Assembly: GCF_016019935.1 (NCBI RefSeq)
Contig: NZ_JAECMT010000004.1
Coordinates: 496,833-560,832 of the forward strand
Direction: 5' to 3'
Source: Paenibacillus sp. GSMTC-2017
Lineage (GTDB): Bacteria > Bacillota > Bacilli > Paenibacillales > Paenibacillaceae
Length of the DNA stretch: 64,000 nt
The position numbers and the translations under genes were made by a program. The stretch's first letter is position 1. Each line of letters opens with the position of its first letter. Of this stretch, positions 17,366 through 26,871 are shown in pieces. The notes under the pieces were generated by a model. It ran no database searches. It was not told the DNA's origin and saw only the letters and a list, made by a program, of their open reading frames with translations.

Positions 17366-18361
17366 CTAGCTAACCGCTACTATTACCTTTTCCCGTATTT
17401 CCGGTTCAACTGCTCCACCATTTGTTAACTCCAACGCCCACAAAACAGCCCCTGCCGCGGGAGGAACTTCTAATAAAATATAGCGGCATTCGCGTCCAGC
17501 AAGTTCATTGACATATCGTTTATAGAGATCGCGCATCACTGGTGATTTTGCCTTTACCCAGACGGAGCCAGCCATAATAATGTCTGCGGATTCTGTGCCG
17601 AAGTCGAGTTGACGCAAACAGCCTGCTGTAGAGTAAGCCATCTGCAATGCTGATTGACTTACGATGTTCATCGCGACAGCATCGCCATTCTCCGCGGCCG
17701 AGAATAGGATCGTCACGATTTCAGTATTAGGTAGCGTTCTAGCAACCATACCTTCCAAAGCTCGCTCCATAAAACGATCCTTGCCTGGTACTCCGAGCAG
17801 TTTCATTACTGGTGCTGCCATCGTTGTCTTCGGGCCTAAGCGATAGAATGAGTCGTAGATTGTACGAAGCACCCTCCTCGCTAAGAAGAATCCGCCGCCT
17901 TCGTCACCAGCGAGCTCGCTACCAACGCCGCCAACTTGCAGTCGCTCACCACTAGGCGAAATGCCGCCTGTGCAAGCACCAGAACCATTTATCGAGCAGA
18001 TGCCATATCCCTTGTCGCTACCCGCTTTGATACCAAGGAAAGAGTCGTTGTCCATAGCGTAGTTGGTAAATCCGATTCGCTCAATGACTTCGTTAAGCTT
18101 CTCTTTCTGCGATGGAATATCTGCTCCTGCAAGTCCGAAAGCTCCCGAAGCGATGTCCTCCATCGATAGCCCATTACGCGAGAGCAACAGTCCGATTTGT
18201 TCATTCATCTCTTTCCATGCACTTTCATAGCCGCCCGGGAACCGCTCATGGCTACAAGTTCCCGCACGAATATGATCCTTGAAATCACCATTTACATGGA
18301 ACAGGTAATAGTCTGTTTTGCTATTTCCTCCATCGACGCCGATTACATACTGCTTAGCCAT
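17366..18361 (-). CDS. BadF-family sugar kinase (N-acetylglucosamine kinase-like)
   Basis: A 331-residue ASKHA kinase. The phosphate-1 loop is VIGVDGGNSKTDYYLF, the middle has GICSINGSGACTGG and GSELAGDEGGGFFLARRVL near residue 150, and the C-terminus has PAAGAVLWALELTNGG. These fit the NagK/MurK-like group that phosphorylates amino sugars. The start lies seven bases after the GH4 gene's stop, so the two form one operon. Phosphorylation of an imported amino sugar or disaccharide ahead of GH4 cleavage is a reasonable reading, but the substrate is not provable. Confidence 0.85.
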   Translation of the reverse strand: MAKQYVIGVDGGNSKTDYYLFHVNGDFKDHIRAGTCSHERFPGGYESAWKEMNEQIGLLLSRNGLSMEDIASGAFGLAGADIPSQKEKLNEVIERIGFTNYAMDNDSFLGIKAGSDKGYGICSINGSGACTGGISPSGERLQVGGVGSELAGDEGGGFFLARRVLRTIYDSFYRLGPKTTMAAPVMKLLGVPGKDRFMERALEGMVARTLPNTEIVTILFSAAENGDAVAMNIVSQSALQMAYSTAGCLRQLDFGTESADIIMAGSVWVKAKSPVMRDLYKRYVNELAGRECRYILLEVPPAAGAVLWALELTNGGAVEPEIREKVIVAVS

Positions 18362-18368
18362 AACAGTC

Positions 18369-19664
18369 CTAGTCCCCTTGAGAAAATTGCGGTAGATAGT
18401 TACGATGAGCTTCCTTTAGCTCTTGGAAACAATCATGTGCAGTCTGGTAGTCAGCAACAAGTGGATTCATCATTAATGCCCGCATAGCCGCTTCTTCACT
18501 ACCTTCTACCGCTGCTACGACCGTTTCTCTCTCGTAAGCTTTTATCATGCGCATATAATCAATAATATGGCGGTTGTTGAACTCTGGCAGACGAACCGGT
18601 TTGGCGCCGTCTTTCCCAATAATAGCCCCAACCTCAATCGCATCGGTATCTTCCATAAAAGGAAGTGCTCCATTGTTTAGTAGATTGACGACGTGCAATT
18701 CTTGCTTATCGTTAAAGATCGCATCTACTAGACTGATCGCTACTTCGGAGTAATTGGCTCCACCACGGGAAGCGAGCAGTTCCGGTTTCGAGTGAAGCTC
18801 AGCATTGGAGTAAATCTCTAGAAGCTCTTCCTCGATAGCCATACATTTCTCACCACGAGTTTGTTCGCTTTCTTTCAACAAATTAAGTTTTTTATCTTTA
18901 AAATAGTAATATTCCATATACGATGATGGGATTGCGCCTACTAATTGAACGAGCTCCTTACTAAATCCACTAGACGGAATGTTTTTCATCGTCTCGCTGT
19001 TTAGTCCCATTTCGAGCGCATTTTTTAAATAGTCTTTACCTTCATGTTCGATAGCTGTAATCCAGCTCAGATGGTTGAGACCAACATAAGTCAGATTAGC
19101 ATCTGGAAGTTCAAGCGTTTCGCGGATACTTTTGAACATATTGTACGGTACATTGCATAGACCTAACATTTTCACATTTGTATGATTAAGAACGGCTTCT
19201 GTAATGATGCCCGCAGGGTTGGAGAAGTTGATGAGCCAAGCATCTGGACAAAGAATTTCCATTCGTTTCGCAATATCTAGTACGACCGGAATGGTACGCA
19301 TCGCTTTAAAAAATCCGCCAATGCCACATGTTTCTTGGCCAATCAAGCCATATTTTAGAGGGATTAGTTCGTCTTGAACGCGTGCTGGCAGCTTGCCTAC
19401 ACGAATTTGTCCAAGGACGAAGTCAGCACCACGAAGTGCATCGTCTAAGATTTGTGTTTTAACCACTTTGCAGTCCATGCCAGCGGCTTCCACCATCCGT
19501 TCACATAAACCGCCAACGATATCTAGTTTTCTTTCGTCAATATCCATAAGGGCAAGTTCTTGGAGAGGTAAAACATCTTTGCGTTTAATAATGCCTTCCA
19601 TAAGCTCAGGTGTATATGTGCTTCCTGCTCCGATAATTGCGATTTTCAACGTGTTGTTCATCAT
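18369..19664 (-). CDS. Glycoside hydrolase family 4, 6-phospho-beta-glucosidase type
   Basis: A 431-residue NAD+- and Mn2+-dependent GH4 enzyme. The Rossmann motif is IAIIGAGSTYTPELMEG. GLIGQETCGIGGFFKAMRTI near residue 110, NFSNPAGIITEAV near 150 and LGLCNVPYN near 170 are family blocks that bring the metal-binding Cys and catalytic residues. GH4 acts on 6-phosphorylated glycosides by oxidation at C3. ATG 19664 fits AAGGATG better than GTG 19670. It precedes the kinase in an operon and diverges from the RpiR regulator. E. coli ChbF, a GH4 enzyme, cleaves deacetylated chitobiose-6-phosphate, a useful precedent here. Confidence 0.9.
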   Translation of the reverse strand: MMNNTLKIAIIGAGSTYTPELMEGIIKRKDVLPLQELALMDIDERKLDIVGGLCERMVEAAGMDCKVVKTQILDDALRGADFVLGQIRVGKLPARVQDELIPLKYGLIGQETCGIGGFFKAMRTIPVVLDIAKRMEILCPDAWLINFSNPAGIITEAVLNHTNVKMLGLCNVPYNMFKSIRETLELPDANLTYVGLNHLSWITAIEHEGKDYLKNALEMGLNSETMKNIPSSGFSKELVQLVGAIPSSYMEYYYFKDKKLNLLKESEQTRGEKCMAIEEELLEIYSNAELHSKPELLASRGGANYSEVAISLVDAIFNDKQELHVVNLLNNGALPFMEDTDAIEVGAIIGKDGAKPVRLPEFNNRHIIDYMRMIKAYERETVVAAVEGSEEAAMRALMMNPLVADYQTAHDCFQELKEAHRNYLPQFSQGD

Positions 19665-19788
19665 TTTCACTCATCCTTTGCCGCAATAGTTAGAGATCTA
19701 TGAACCGAATTATGATGACATTGTAGCACGCACCTTACGTTCAGACAATTAAAATTGCAACAAAACAATCATTTTGATAAAAAGTTTT

Positions 19789-19801
19789 GAAATAATATTT
19801 C
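19789..19801. promoter_or_regulatory. Palindrome between the GH4 and rpiR-type genes
   Basis: GAAATAATATTTC is a 13-base palindrome (arms GAAAT/ATTTC) in the divergent promoter region. RpiR-family operators often contain GAAAT...ATTTC halves, so it is a candidate site for the adjacent regulator. Confidence 0.5.
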
Positions 19802-19908
19802 GTTAATGTAAAATAGATATTACATATTCGCTAGGAATAATACTTGTAATTTGTTAGTAATACGTATACTATTTAGTTGCGAAAATATGAAGCGGCAGGG
19901 AGCGGCAC

Positions 19909-20772
19909 ATGGCGATAAACGATAACGTGTTGATCAAGATTCGGGACCGCAAAGACAGTCTTACACCTGTTGAACGGTTAGTGGCCGAATATATTTTAAA
20001 CAACAAAGAAGAGATTCCACACCTCTCGATTAAAAACCTGGCTCAAGGTAGCAAGACAAGTGATGCATCTGTACTTCGCTTCTGCAAAACGATGGGCTAC
20101 AATGGCTATCGAAGTTTTATCGTCAGCATCTCTGCATCATTAGGCTCCATGGACGAAGAATCAGGCGACCAGTACACGGATATCCAGCCAGGCGACGAAT
20201 TGCAAACGATTATATCTAACATAAGCAGAAATAATATTCGTTCAATCGAAGATACGCTTAGTGTCCTCGATCGTTCGGCGGTAGCGCGGGCTGTTGAGGC
20301 GCTTCGTACGAGCAAACGGATTATCTTTTTCGGCATAGGCGCATCGGGTTTAGTTGCCCAAGATGCAGAGCAGAAGTTTACGCGTATTAATAAAATTTGT
20401 CATGCCTTCACAGACGGACATAGTCAGCTTACAGCTGCTGCGCTACTGTCGAAGGACGATGTTGCTATTTTTATATCTAATTCAGGTGATACGATTGAAA
20501 TATTGGACTCGCTCGAAATCGCACAAAAAAACAATGCACATATTGTTGCGATTACGAAGTACAGCAAGAGTGAATTGTCTGATCGTGCAGATACGTTGTT
20601 AAGCATCTCTACACCAGAGATATCTATTCGCAGCGGAGCGATGGGTTCGCGTATCGCAATGTTGACGATTATCGACATGTTATTTGCAGGTGTAGCAAGT
20701 GCTGACTATCAGCAAGTAAAAAAATATTTGTCCAAGAGCCATACTATTATTTCTAACAAGCGTAGAAGATAG
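19909..20772 (+). CDS. RpiR/MurR-family transcriptional regulator
   Basis: A 287-residue protein with an N-terminal HTH_6 domain (LSIKNLAQGSKTSDASVLRFCKTMGYNGYRSF, residues ~40-75) and a C-terminal SIS sugar-isomerase domain (IIFFGIGASGLVAQDAEQKF near residue 140, FISNSGDTIEILDSLEIAQ near 195). The SIS domain binds phosphosugars; B. subtilis and E. coli MurR sense MurNAc-6-phosphate. With MurQ downstream, the same effector is likely here. It diverges from the GH4-kinase operon. Confidence 0.9.
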   Translation: MAINDNVLIKIRDRKDSLTPVERLVAEYILNNKEEIPHLSIKNLAQGSKTSDASVLRFCKTMGYNGYRSFIVSISASLGSMDEESGDQYTDIQPGDELQTIISNISRNNIRSIEDTLSVLDRSAVARAVEALRTSKRIIFFGIGASGLVAQDAEQKFTRINKICHAFTDGHSQLTAAALLSKDDVAIFISNSGDTIEILDSLEIAQKNNAHIVAITKYSKSELSDRADTLLSISTPEISIRSGAMGSRIAMLTIIDMLFAGVASADYQQVKKYLSKSHTIISNKRRR

Positions 20773-21471
20773 TGACGATAACAGTAAGATAAAGGAAGAA
20801 GACATTCAAGCCTTTTTGTTCGGGGCTTTGGATGTCTTTTTGTTGTTGTGCTTGGGGTGGGGCGGTGATTTGTAGTGCGATGAGGTAAGGTGATAGAAGG
20901 TGCTGTATTGGTGAGAGGGTGCGGTATTGTTGACACGGCAATGTATCTTCGAGGACACCAGATCCGTTATTTGCTGTAAAACTGTCTGTTTTCGGTTTTC
21001 GAGGACAGAGGATCTCTTATTGCATAATTATTGGGTTGTTGTGACTCTATTTCGAGCAAATAGCGGATCGTATGTCCCCCAAAATGAAAAATGTGCCTAG
21101 TATATGCAAATAGCGGAACGTGTGTCCTCGAAAATAGCATATGAGCTGTAGTGGCGCCAAAAAGCGGAACGTGTGTCATCGAAAGCAACATTCGAGCTGT
21201 AATAGCGAGATATCTCATCTAAACAGCACCCGTGCTGATTTAAATTGCGACAAGCTTCAATACTAGCTACCTAGTCAATATAGTCTCTAGCGCAGATAGC
21301 GCACGTTATGAAAAAATGGGAATTCATCCACACAAAATGATGAATGCGCTTACATATCAAGTCGCCCAAAATACGCACTATAGCTGCATTAACAGCACCT
21401 TCGACCTCCAACAAATTCCGATTTAAAATTCCAACGAATTATTCCACAGTAAAAATTTATTTCAAAATGTA
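20773..21471. repeat. Intergenic region with five copies of a 26-27-base repeat
   Basis: No gene. A degenerate unit TTCGAGGACA-N-GATCCGTTATTTGC occurs twice forward (20948-20974, 20998-21023) and three times inverted (21056-21082, 21106-21132, 21157-21183). The last two inverted copies share about 50 bases, including GAGCTGTARTRGCG, and so form a near-tandem repeat. The rest, to the murQ promoter, is AT-rich with no visible structure. Confidence 0.75.
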
Positions 21472-21501
21472 TTGACGCATTTCAAATAAATTGCTTAATA
21501 T
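21472..21501 (+). promoter_or_regulatory. Promoter of the murQ operon
   Basis: TTGACG at 21472-21477, then TTAATA/TAATAT at 21495-21501 (17-18-base spacer). The -35 is bracketed by an imperfect inverted repeat (ATTTATTTCAAAATG and CATTTCAAATAAAT) that may be a regulator site. Confidence 0.6.
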
Positions 21502-21580
21502 AGAACTATGTTCAACCAAAGAATCGAATCGATCAGATGGGTAATCGAAACCTAAACATGATCACGTAAGGGGAATCACT

Positions 21581-22495
21581 ATGACTGACTATCTTGCAAG
21601 TTTAACGACGGAGGGGATAAATTCCGAAACGAGCATGATCGATGAGCTCACAACGGAAGGAATGCTGAAGCTGATTAATCAGCAAGATGCATTAGTACCG
21701 GGGGCAGTTGCGGCAGAAATGAGTAACATCGCCCGTGCTGTGGAAGCGCTTCATCGAGTGTTATCGAATGGCGGAAAGATGTATTACATCGGCGCAGGAA
21801 CATCGGGAAGACTTGGTGTACTTGATGCTTCGGAATGTCCCCCTACCTTCGGAACTGATCCCGCGCTGATACAGGGACATATTGCTGGTGGAGATATCGC
21901 ACTGCGAGTTGCTGTTGAAGGTTGCGAGGATGATGGTGAGGAAGGTAGAGCACTTATTGACCGTATCGAAGTGACGAGCAAAGATGCCGTCATTGGAATT
22001 TCAGCAAGTGGAAGCGCAGCTTTCGTTATTGAGGGATTGCGAAGAGCTGGTGAGATTGGTGCAGTTACGATCTGCGTGGTTAACAATAAAGGTACAACTC
22101 TTGAAGAAGTAAGCCATATTTGTATTGCTCCAGTCGTTGGACCAGAGGTTATCTCAGGTTCGACAAGAATGAAAGCGGGTACAGCACAGAAGCTAGTGCT
22201 TAACATGCTTACGACTGGCACGATGGTGAAGCTGGGCAAAACGTATAACAACCTTATGGTAGACATGAAGGCTAGCAACAAAAAGCTGTATATTCGGGCT
22301 TTACGCATGGTTAGAATGACAACTGGTGTGGATCATCAAGCAGCAGAAAATGCTTTGCAACTTGCTTCGCTAGACTGCAAGCTCGCCATTATGATGATTA
22401 AATCTGGATTGAAAGCTGATGAAGCGAAGACATTATTGGCCGAAAGCGGTGGCAGCCTGAAGAAGGCTATACGCATCTGCACCAAAGCGATCTAA
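21581..22495 (+). CDS. murQ: N-acetylmuramic acid 6-phosphate etherase
   Basis: A 304-residue SIS-fold lyase that removes D-lactate from MurNAc-6-phosphate to give GlcNAc-6-phosphate, a central cell-wall recycling step. The family signature SGRLGVLDASECPPTFG is near residue 75. ISASGSAAFVIEGLRRA near 145 and VISGSTRMKAGTAQKLVLNM near 195 are further active-site blocks. Length is typical. AAGGGGA precedes ATG 21581. It is the first gene of a long co-directional run reaching AnmK at 30.9 kb, and the only MurNAc-6-P source seen here would be cytoplasmic kinases, since no PTS gene is present. Confidence 0.96.
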   Translation: MTDYLASLTTEGINSETSMIDELTTEGMLKLINQQDALVPGAVAAEMSNIARAVEALHRVLSNGGKMYYIGAGTSGRLGVLDASECPPTFGTDPALIQGHIAGGDIALRVAVEGCEDDGEEGRALIDRIEVTSKDAVIGISASGSAAFVIEGLRRAGEIGAVTICVVNNKGTTLEEVSHICIAPVVGPEVISGSTRMKAGTAQKLVLNMLTTGTMVKLGKTYNNLMVDMKASNKKLYIRALRMVRMTTGVDHQAAENALQLASLDCKLAIMMIKSGLKADEAKTLLAESGGSLKKAIRICTKAI

Positions 22496-22549
22496 TAGGC
22501 TTGGCCGGATGCCAGCATATAGAACTTACATTAAGGGAGGATCTTAGCA

Positions 22550-23995
22550 ATGAAAAGAAAAACAAGATTTGCTGCAACAGTACTCGCTCTTATGTTATCT
22601 GTCGGTGCATTATCAGCATGTGGTTCTGGCAACAACAAACCTGCTCCCAGCGGTTCACCTAGCTCGACTAGTGGGGCAGAGGCAAGTGGAGCTAAAGACA
22701 CAATTACAGCGTTGCTTCCGCCGGTGTCTCCAAATTACCAAAAAAACTTTAAGCAAATGGAAGCAGACTTCACTAAGCTTTATCCGAACTTAACTCTTAA
22801 AATTGAACCTGCGAGCTGGGAAGATATGACTCAGAAGCTGGATACGCAAGTAAATGCGGGCAGCCCTCCTGATCTAGCTTTTATCAACTCCGAAGGTATT
22901 TCAAAATATGCACAAATGGACATGGTGATGGACATTAGTGATGCGGTAACACCTGAGATGGTTGCTGACTTTGATGAAGCGCCACTTGCGTATATGAAAA
23001 AAGATGGTGGCTTGTTCGGTCTTCCAGCTTACATGGAAGTTCACGCTATTGGCGGTAACAAGCAGTTCCTTGAAGAAGCAGGAATCGACTGGAAAAAAAT
23101 TCAGCAAGAAGGCTGGACGTACGATGAGTTCCGCGAAGCAATCAAAAAAGGTGTTGTTCAAGAAAATGGAGCAACTTCCCGTTATGGCTTCGTATTTGCA
23201 ACATCAGGTGTTGCAGCGAGAGATTACTTAGGTATTCTTGTGAAAAATGCAGGTTTGCCTTCACCTTTCACAACGGATCACAAGTATACGTATACAAGCA
23301 AAAACTTCCTAGAAGTGCTTAAAGCAGTACGTCAAATGATCGACGACGGTTCCATGCCAAAAGAGCTTAGCTCCGTAGATGCAGGAAAACGTTGGAACAT
23401 GTTCCTAACTGGCCAAACGATGATTACTGGTAAAGGTCTTGCTGTATTCGAAAACTCTGCAAACAACAATAACAAAAAAATTGATGCTAACGATGGCAGC
23501 GCAGTTGCTAACAGCATCAAAGTAGACTATATCGTATTGCCTCTTCCATCTTTTGCAGGACATAAGCCAGTATCGCATGCAGTAGTAGACGGTTATGTAG
23601 CATTCCGTGGTAAGTCAGAGCCAACAGCTGAGCATAAAGCAAATGTAGCGAAAGCAGCTTATTTCCTAGCAGCAGGACAAACATCAGCGGCAACAAACAG
23701 CGATTTGTTCGCAGCATTTATTACAGACAGCGCACGTAAAGCAGCTGAAAGCATGGAATCTACTCGTAACCCAGACAACATTGCAGCAGTTGACAAAATG
23801 TTAGAACATGCAGCACCTGCTCGCCCTGATATTCCAGTTGTACTTGGTGCTAAAGCGATTAAAGTAGAAACAGAAGTTATCATCCCTAAACTTCAAGCAT
23901 TGCTTGCAAATGAAATTACACCAGAAGAAATGCATGAAGCAGTTACGAAAGCTGCTATCGAGGCATTTGGAGCAGATGGAGTAGTAAAAGAGTAA
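22550..23995 (+). CDS. ABC transporter sugar-binding lipoprotein
   Basis: A 481-residue extracellular solute-binding protein of family 1. The signal peptide ends in a lipobox (LSAC, Cys24), followed by a Ser/Pro/Gly linker. The mature domain shows KNFKQMEADFTKLYPN near residue 65 and AGSPPDLAFINSEGI near 105, typical of carbohydrate-binding proteins. GGGAGG precedes ATG 22550. It is followed by two permease genes but no ATPase, as is usual for importers powered by a shared MsmX-type ATPase. By context the ligand is MurNAc or a peptidoglycan disaccharide. Confidence 0.92.
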   Translation: MKRKTRFAATVLALMLSVGALSACGSGNNKPAPSGSPSSTSGAEASGAKDTITALLPPVSPNYQKNFKQMEADFTKLYPNLTLKIEPASWEDMTQKLDTQVNAGSPPDLAFINSEGISKYAQMDMVMDISDAVTPEMVADFDEAPLAYMKKDGGLFGLPAYMEVHAIGGNKQFLEEAGIDWKKIQQEGWTYDEFREAIKKGVVQENGATSRYGFVFATSGVAARDYLGILVKNAGLPSPFTTDHKYTYTSKNFLEVLKAVRQMIDDGSMPKELSSVDAGKRWNMFLTGQTMITGKGLAVFENSANNNNKKIDANDGSAVANSIKVDYIVLPLPSFAGHKPVSHAVVDGYVAFRGKSEPTAEHKANVAKAAYFLAAGQTSAATNSDLFAAFITDSARKAAESMESTRNPDNIAAVDKMLEHAAPARPDIPVVLGAKAIKVETEVIIPKLQALLANEITPEEMHEAVTKAAIEAFGADGVVKE

Positions 23996-24079
23996 TTTGA
24001 CACTCGGATAGCCGCTCCTTGATCGGGGCGGGCTATCCGATCTATGTTTTGAACTGGTATTGGAGGGGAGTCCTGCAGT

Positions 24080-24982
24080 ATGGCTCGAGCAAATTCGAAG
24101 GGAAGTTATCGCTTAAACAAGGGAGACAGCATGTGGGCGTATGTCTTTATTGCTGTTGCTCTTATCGTATATGCACTGTTTACAGCTTATCCTGTTTTGA
24201 GTGCATTCATTATTAGTTTTCAGGAGTACAAACCGTTAGGCTCAGAATTTATTGGACTAGACAACTACGCGAGTATTTTTAAGAGTGAGCTATTTGGAAA
24301 AGCAGTTTGGAATACGGTCATTTATACGTTACTAACTGTCCCTGTAGCACTCATTCTTTCATTTGGTGTCGCCATTATGATTATGCCTCTGAAAAAATGG
24401 GCGCAAACAACGTTTAAAGCAGTCTACTACTTGCCTGCTGTTGCATCTGGTGTGGCACTTTCCGTTGTATGGCTATGGATCTTCGATCCAATGGCAGGCG
24501 GTATGCTAAATCAGCTTATAGGCGTATTCGGTATCGAGAGCCAGAACTGGCTAGGTTCTAGTTCAACGTCTATGTTCTCACTTGTCCTTATGTCGTGGCT
24601 GTCGAGCCATGGTACTAGCATTATCATTTACGTAGCAGCCTTGCTCGGAATTGATCAGAGTTACTATGAGGCAGCAGACATTGACGGTGCTTCGTTTTGG
24701 CAAAAGATGTGGCATATCGTTATTCCATGCCTGAAGCCTACGACACTTTTCCTACTCGTAACTGGCGTAATTGGCTCTTTCCAAGTTTTCCAAAACGCAT
24801 ACCTTATGACAGGCGGCGGACCGGATCACTCAACAACGATGGTAGGTCTCTTAGTCTTCGATACAGCGTTCAAATATTTTGAATTCGGGAAAGCAGCAGC
24901 TCAATCACTAGTTTTAGCTCTTATTATCGGTATTATCGCATTTATTCAGTTCAAATTCCTTGGCAAAGACGTGGAATACTAA
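24080..24982 (+). CDS. ABC sugar transporter permease, MalF/LacF type
   Basis: A 300-residue inner-membrane permease with six predicted helices. The EAA loop that contacts the ATPase is YYEAADIDGASFWQKMWHIVIP near residue 195, and FQNAYLMTGGGPDHSTTM near 235 is typical of MalF-type subunits. ATG 24080 follows GGAGGGGAG at long spacing. It pairs with the next gene to form the membrane channel for the upstream binding protein. Confidence 0.93.
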   Translation: MARANSKGSYRLNKGDSMWAYVFIAVALIVYALFTAYPVLSAFIISFQEYKPLGSEFIGLDNYASIFKSELFGKAVWNTVIYTLLTVPVALILSFGVAIMIMPLKKWAQTTFKAVYYLPAVASGVALSVVWLWIFDPMAGGMLNQLIGVFGIESQNWLGSSSTSMFSLVLMSWLSSHGTSIIIYVAALLGIDQSYYEAADIDGASFWQKMWHIVIPCLKPTTLFLLVTGVIGSFQVFQNAYLMTGGGPDHSTTMVGLLVFDTAFKYFEFGKAAAQSLVLALIIGIIAFIQFKFLGKDVEY

Positions 24983-25002
24983 AGTAGAAGGAGGGGCTCA
25001 TC

Positions 25003-25863
25003 TTGTCATTGTTCAACAACCATTTAGGAAATCCAGTCTTCAGATATGCGCGTAACACGATTATCGTAGTCCTCCTTCTACTATTTGCGATTGCGACATT
25101 GTTTCCAATCTTCTTTATGATTATGTCGTCTTTCGGAGATCCCGTAGAAGCAGGAGCAATTAGCTATTCCATCTGGCCGGGTAAGTTTTCACTCGATTCA
25201 TACAAGTTTTTCTTCGATTATAGTGAATATTCATTCCGTTGGATCTGGAACTCATTGTTTGTGGCAACGATTATTATGATCTCGAACGTAGTATTTGCGA
25301 CTATGGCGGGTTATGCATTTTCAAAGCTTCAGTTTAGAGGCCGCAATGTACTGTTCGCTGTATTGTTAAGTGCCATGATGATTCCGTATCAAGTAACACA
25401 AGTTCCTCTTTATATTTTGATCGTTAATATTTTTGAGATTCAAAATACGTATAAAGCACTTATAATGCCTTCGTTAGTTACGGTGTATAACATTTTCCTT
25501 GCGAAGCAGTTTATGAGTTCAATTCCGAAAGAAATATTGGAAAGCGCTAAGGTAGAAGGTGCTAACCAATTGAAAATTTTCTTCAAAATCATCATGCCGC
25601 TATCCAAAACGGTTATGGCTGTTATGGCGATTTTAACGTTTATGGAAGCATGGAATACGTTCTTCTGGCCATTCCTCGTTACGAACACGATGGATATGCA
25701 GACGATTCAAGTAGGTTTGAAAAACTTCCGTTTTGCGAACACAACTTATTTTGCTCCAATGATGGCGGGTGCGACTATTTCGGCATTGCCGATGTTTATT
25801 CTCTTCTTTAGTCTACAACGTTACTTCCTTGAGGGTGTAACAGTAGGCGCAGTTAAAGGTTAA
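25003..25863 (+). CDS. ABC sugar transporter permease, MalG type
   Basis: A 286-residue permease with about six helices. The EAA loop is ILESAKVEGANQLKIFFKIIMP near residue 180, and a MEAWNTFFWPFLV block follows near 215. Translation appears to start at TTG 25003, since AAGGAGGGG sits eight bases upstream and no in-frame ATG nearby is better placed. It completes the transmembrane pair; the ATPase must come from elsewhere in the genome. Confidence 0.93.
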   Translation: MSLFNNHLGNPVFRYARNTIIVVLLLLFAIATLFPIFFMIMSSFGDPVEAGAISYSIWPGKFSLDSYKFFFDYSEYSFRWIWNSLFVATIIMISNVVFATMAGYAFSKLQFRGRNVLFAVLLSAMMIPYQVTQVPLYILIVNIFEIQNTYKALIMPSLVTVYNIFLAKQFMSSIPKEILESAKVEGANQLKIFFKIIMPLSKTVMAVMAILTFMEAWNTFFWPFLVTNTMDMQTIQVGLKNFRFANTTYFAPMMAGATISALPMFILFFSLQRYFLEGVTVGAVKG

Positions 25864-25899
25864 TCCATTGCATACGTGGATAGTCGAAGGAGGATTACA

Positions 25900-26871
25900 A
25901 TGATTGCGACTTGGCATGACCGTTATACGTCCCAAGTAATCGCCTTATGGAACGAAGAGGCGGTGAAGGACGGTTATAAGGAAATGACAGAGGAATCCTT
26001 TCATAACATCTTCTTGCGCAATACTTACTTCGATAGAGAAAACACCTTTGTATGGCTTCAAGGCGGGTTTGTGCAAGGTTTCGCATGTGGATGTACAGGG
26101 AATGATCTTCCTCTAGGTGACGTTGCAGGTTATATTACTTGCATCATTTTGAGGGAGACATACCGTACAGATGCACGTTTCAAAATGTTGCTTGATGTGA
26201 TGGAGCTGCGCTTCGAGCAGCTCGGTAAAAAACAAGCTGAGGTACTCTTTTTCAATCCGATGCAATTACCTTGGTATATTCCTGAGACAGCCCGGCATGA
26301 GCATAATAATGCGCCGGGTTTTCCTGTAGGCAGTAAAATTCATCAGTTTCTAACTAGTGTTGGTTATATAGATAGAGCTACTCAATGTGCGATGTATTTA
26401 CTGCTTAGTGAATTTAAAGTACCGCTGAACATCGTATCTAAAGAAGAAAAGGCAGCATTGCTCGGATATCGAGTAGAGTTGTTCCATCAAGAGCGTCATA
26501 GCGGATTAAACGAAATGTTAGATGGACTCGCTAACCCCTTATGGAAGAAGGAGATTAATAGAAGCGTTAAGGAAGGTGCTCCAGTTGTTATCGCCGTATG
26601 CAATGATGTTGCTGTTGGTTTCGCTGGCCCTGTCATTCAAGGGAAGAATGGGCGCGGCTATTTTGCTGGTATTGGCGTTCTGCCTGAGCACGAGGGACAC
26701 GGATTAGGTTCAAGTCTATTTTTTCGATTATGTGAAGCGTTCCAATCCAGTGGAACAGAGTATATGTCGCTCTATACAGGCAGTAACAATCCTGCTATTC
26801 GCATCTATGAGAAAGCCGGATTTACAACGGTGAAAACATTCGCGATTATGAGAAGGGAGCTTGTACAATGA
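25900..26871 (+). CDS. GNAT-family N-acetyltransferase, two-domain
   Basis: A 323-residue protein with two GNAT-like halves. The C-terminal half has a good acetyl-CoA site (FAGIGVLPEHEGHGLGSSLFFRLCE near residue 255) and an ending NPAIRIYEKAGFTTVKTF. The N-terminal half is more degenerate. ATG 25900 with GAAGGAGG upstream is preferred over GTG 25876. The stop overlaps the deacetylase start (ATGA). Acetylation of an amino sugar or peptide released from peptidoglycan would suit the operon, but this is inference. Confidence 0.8.
   Translation: MIATWHDRYTSQVIALWNEEAVKDGYKEMTEESFHNIFLRNTYFDRENTFVWLQGGFVQGFACGCTGNDLPLGDVAGYITCIILRETYRTDARFKMLLDVMELRFEQLGKKQAEVLFFNPMQLPWYIPETARHEHNNAPGFPVGSKIHQFLTSVGYIDRATQCAMYLLLSEFKVPLNIVSKEEKAALLGYRVELFHQERHSGLNEMLDGLANPLWKKEINRSVKEGAPVVIAVCNDVAVGFAGPVIQGKNGRGYFAGIGVLPEHEGHGLGSSLFFRLCEAFQSSGTEYMSLYTGSNNPAIRIYEKAGFTTVKTFAIMRRELVQ

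Noticed and set aside
21784..22308. 174-codon minus-strand frame
   Set aside because: Antisense shadow of murQ.
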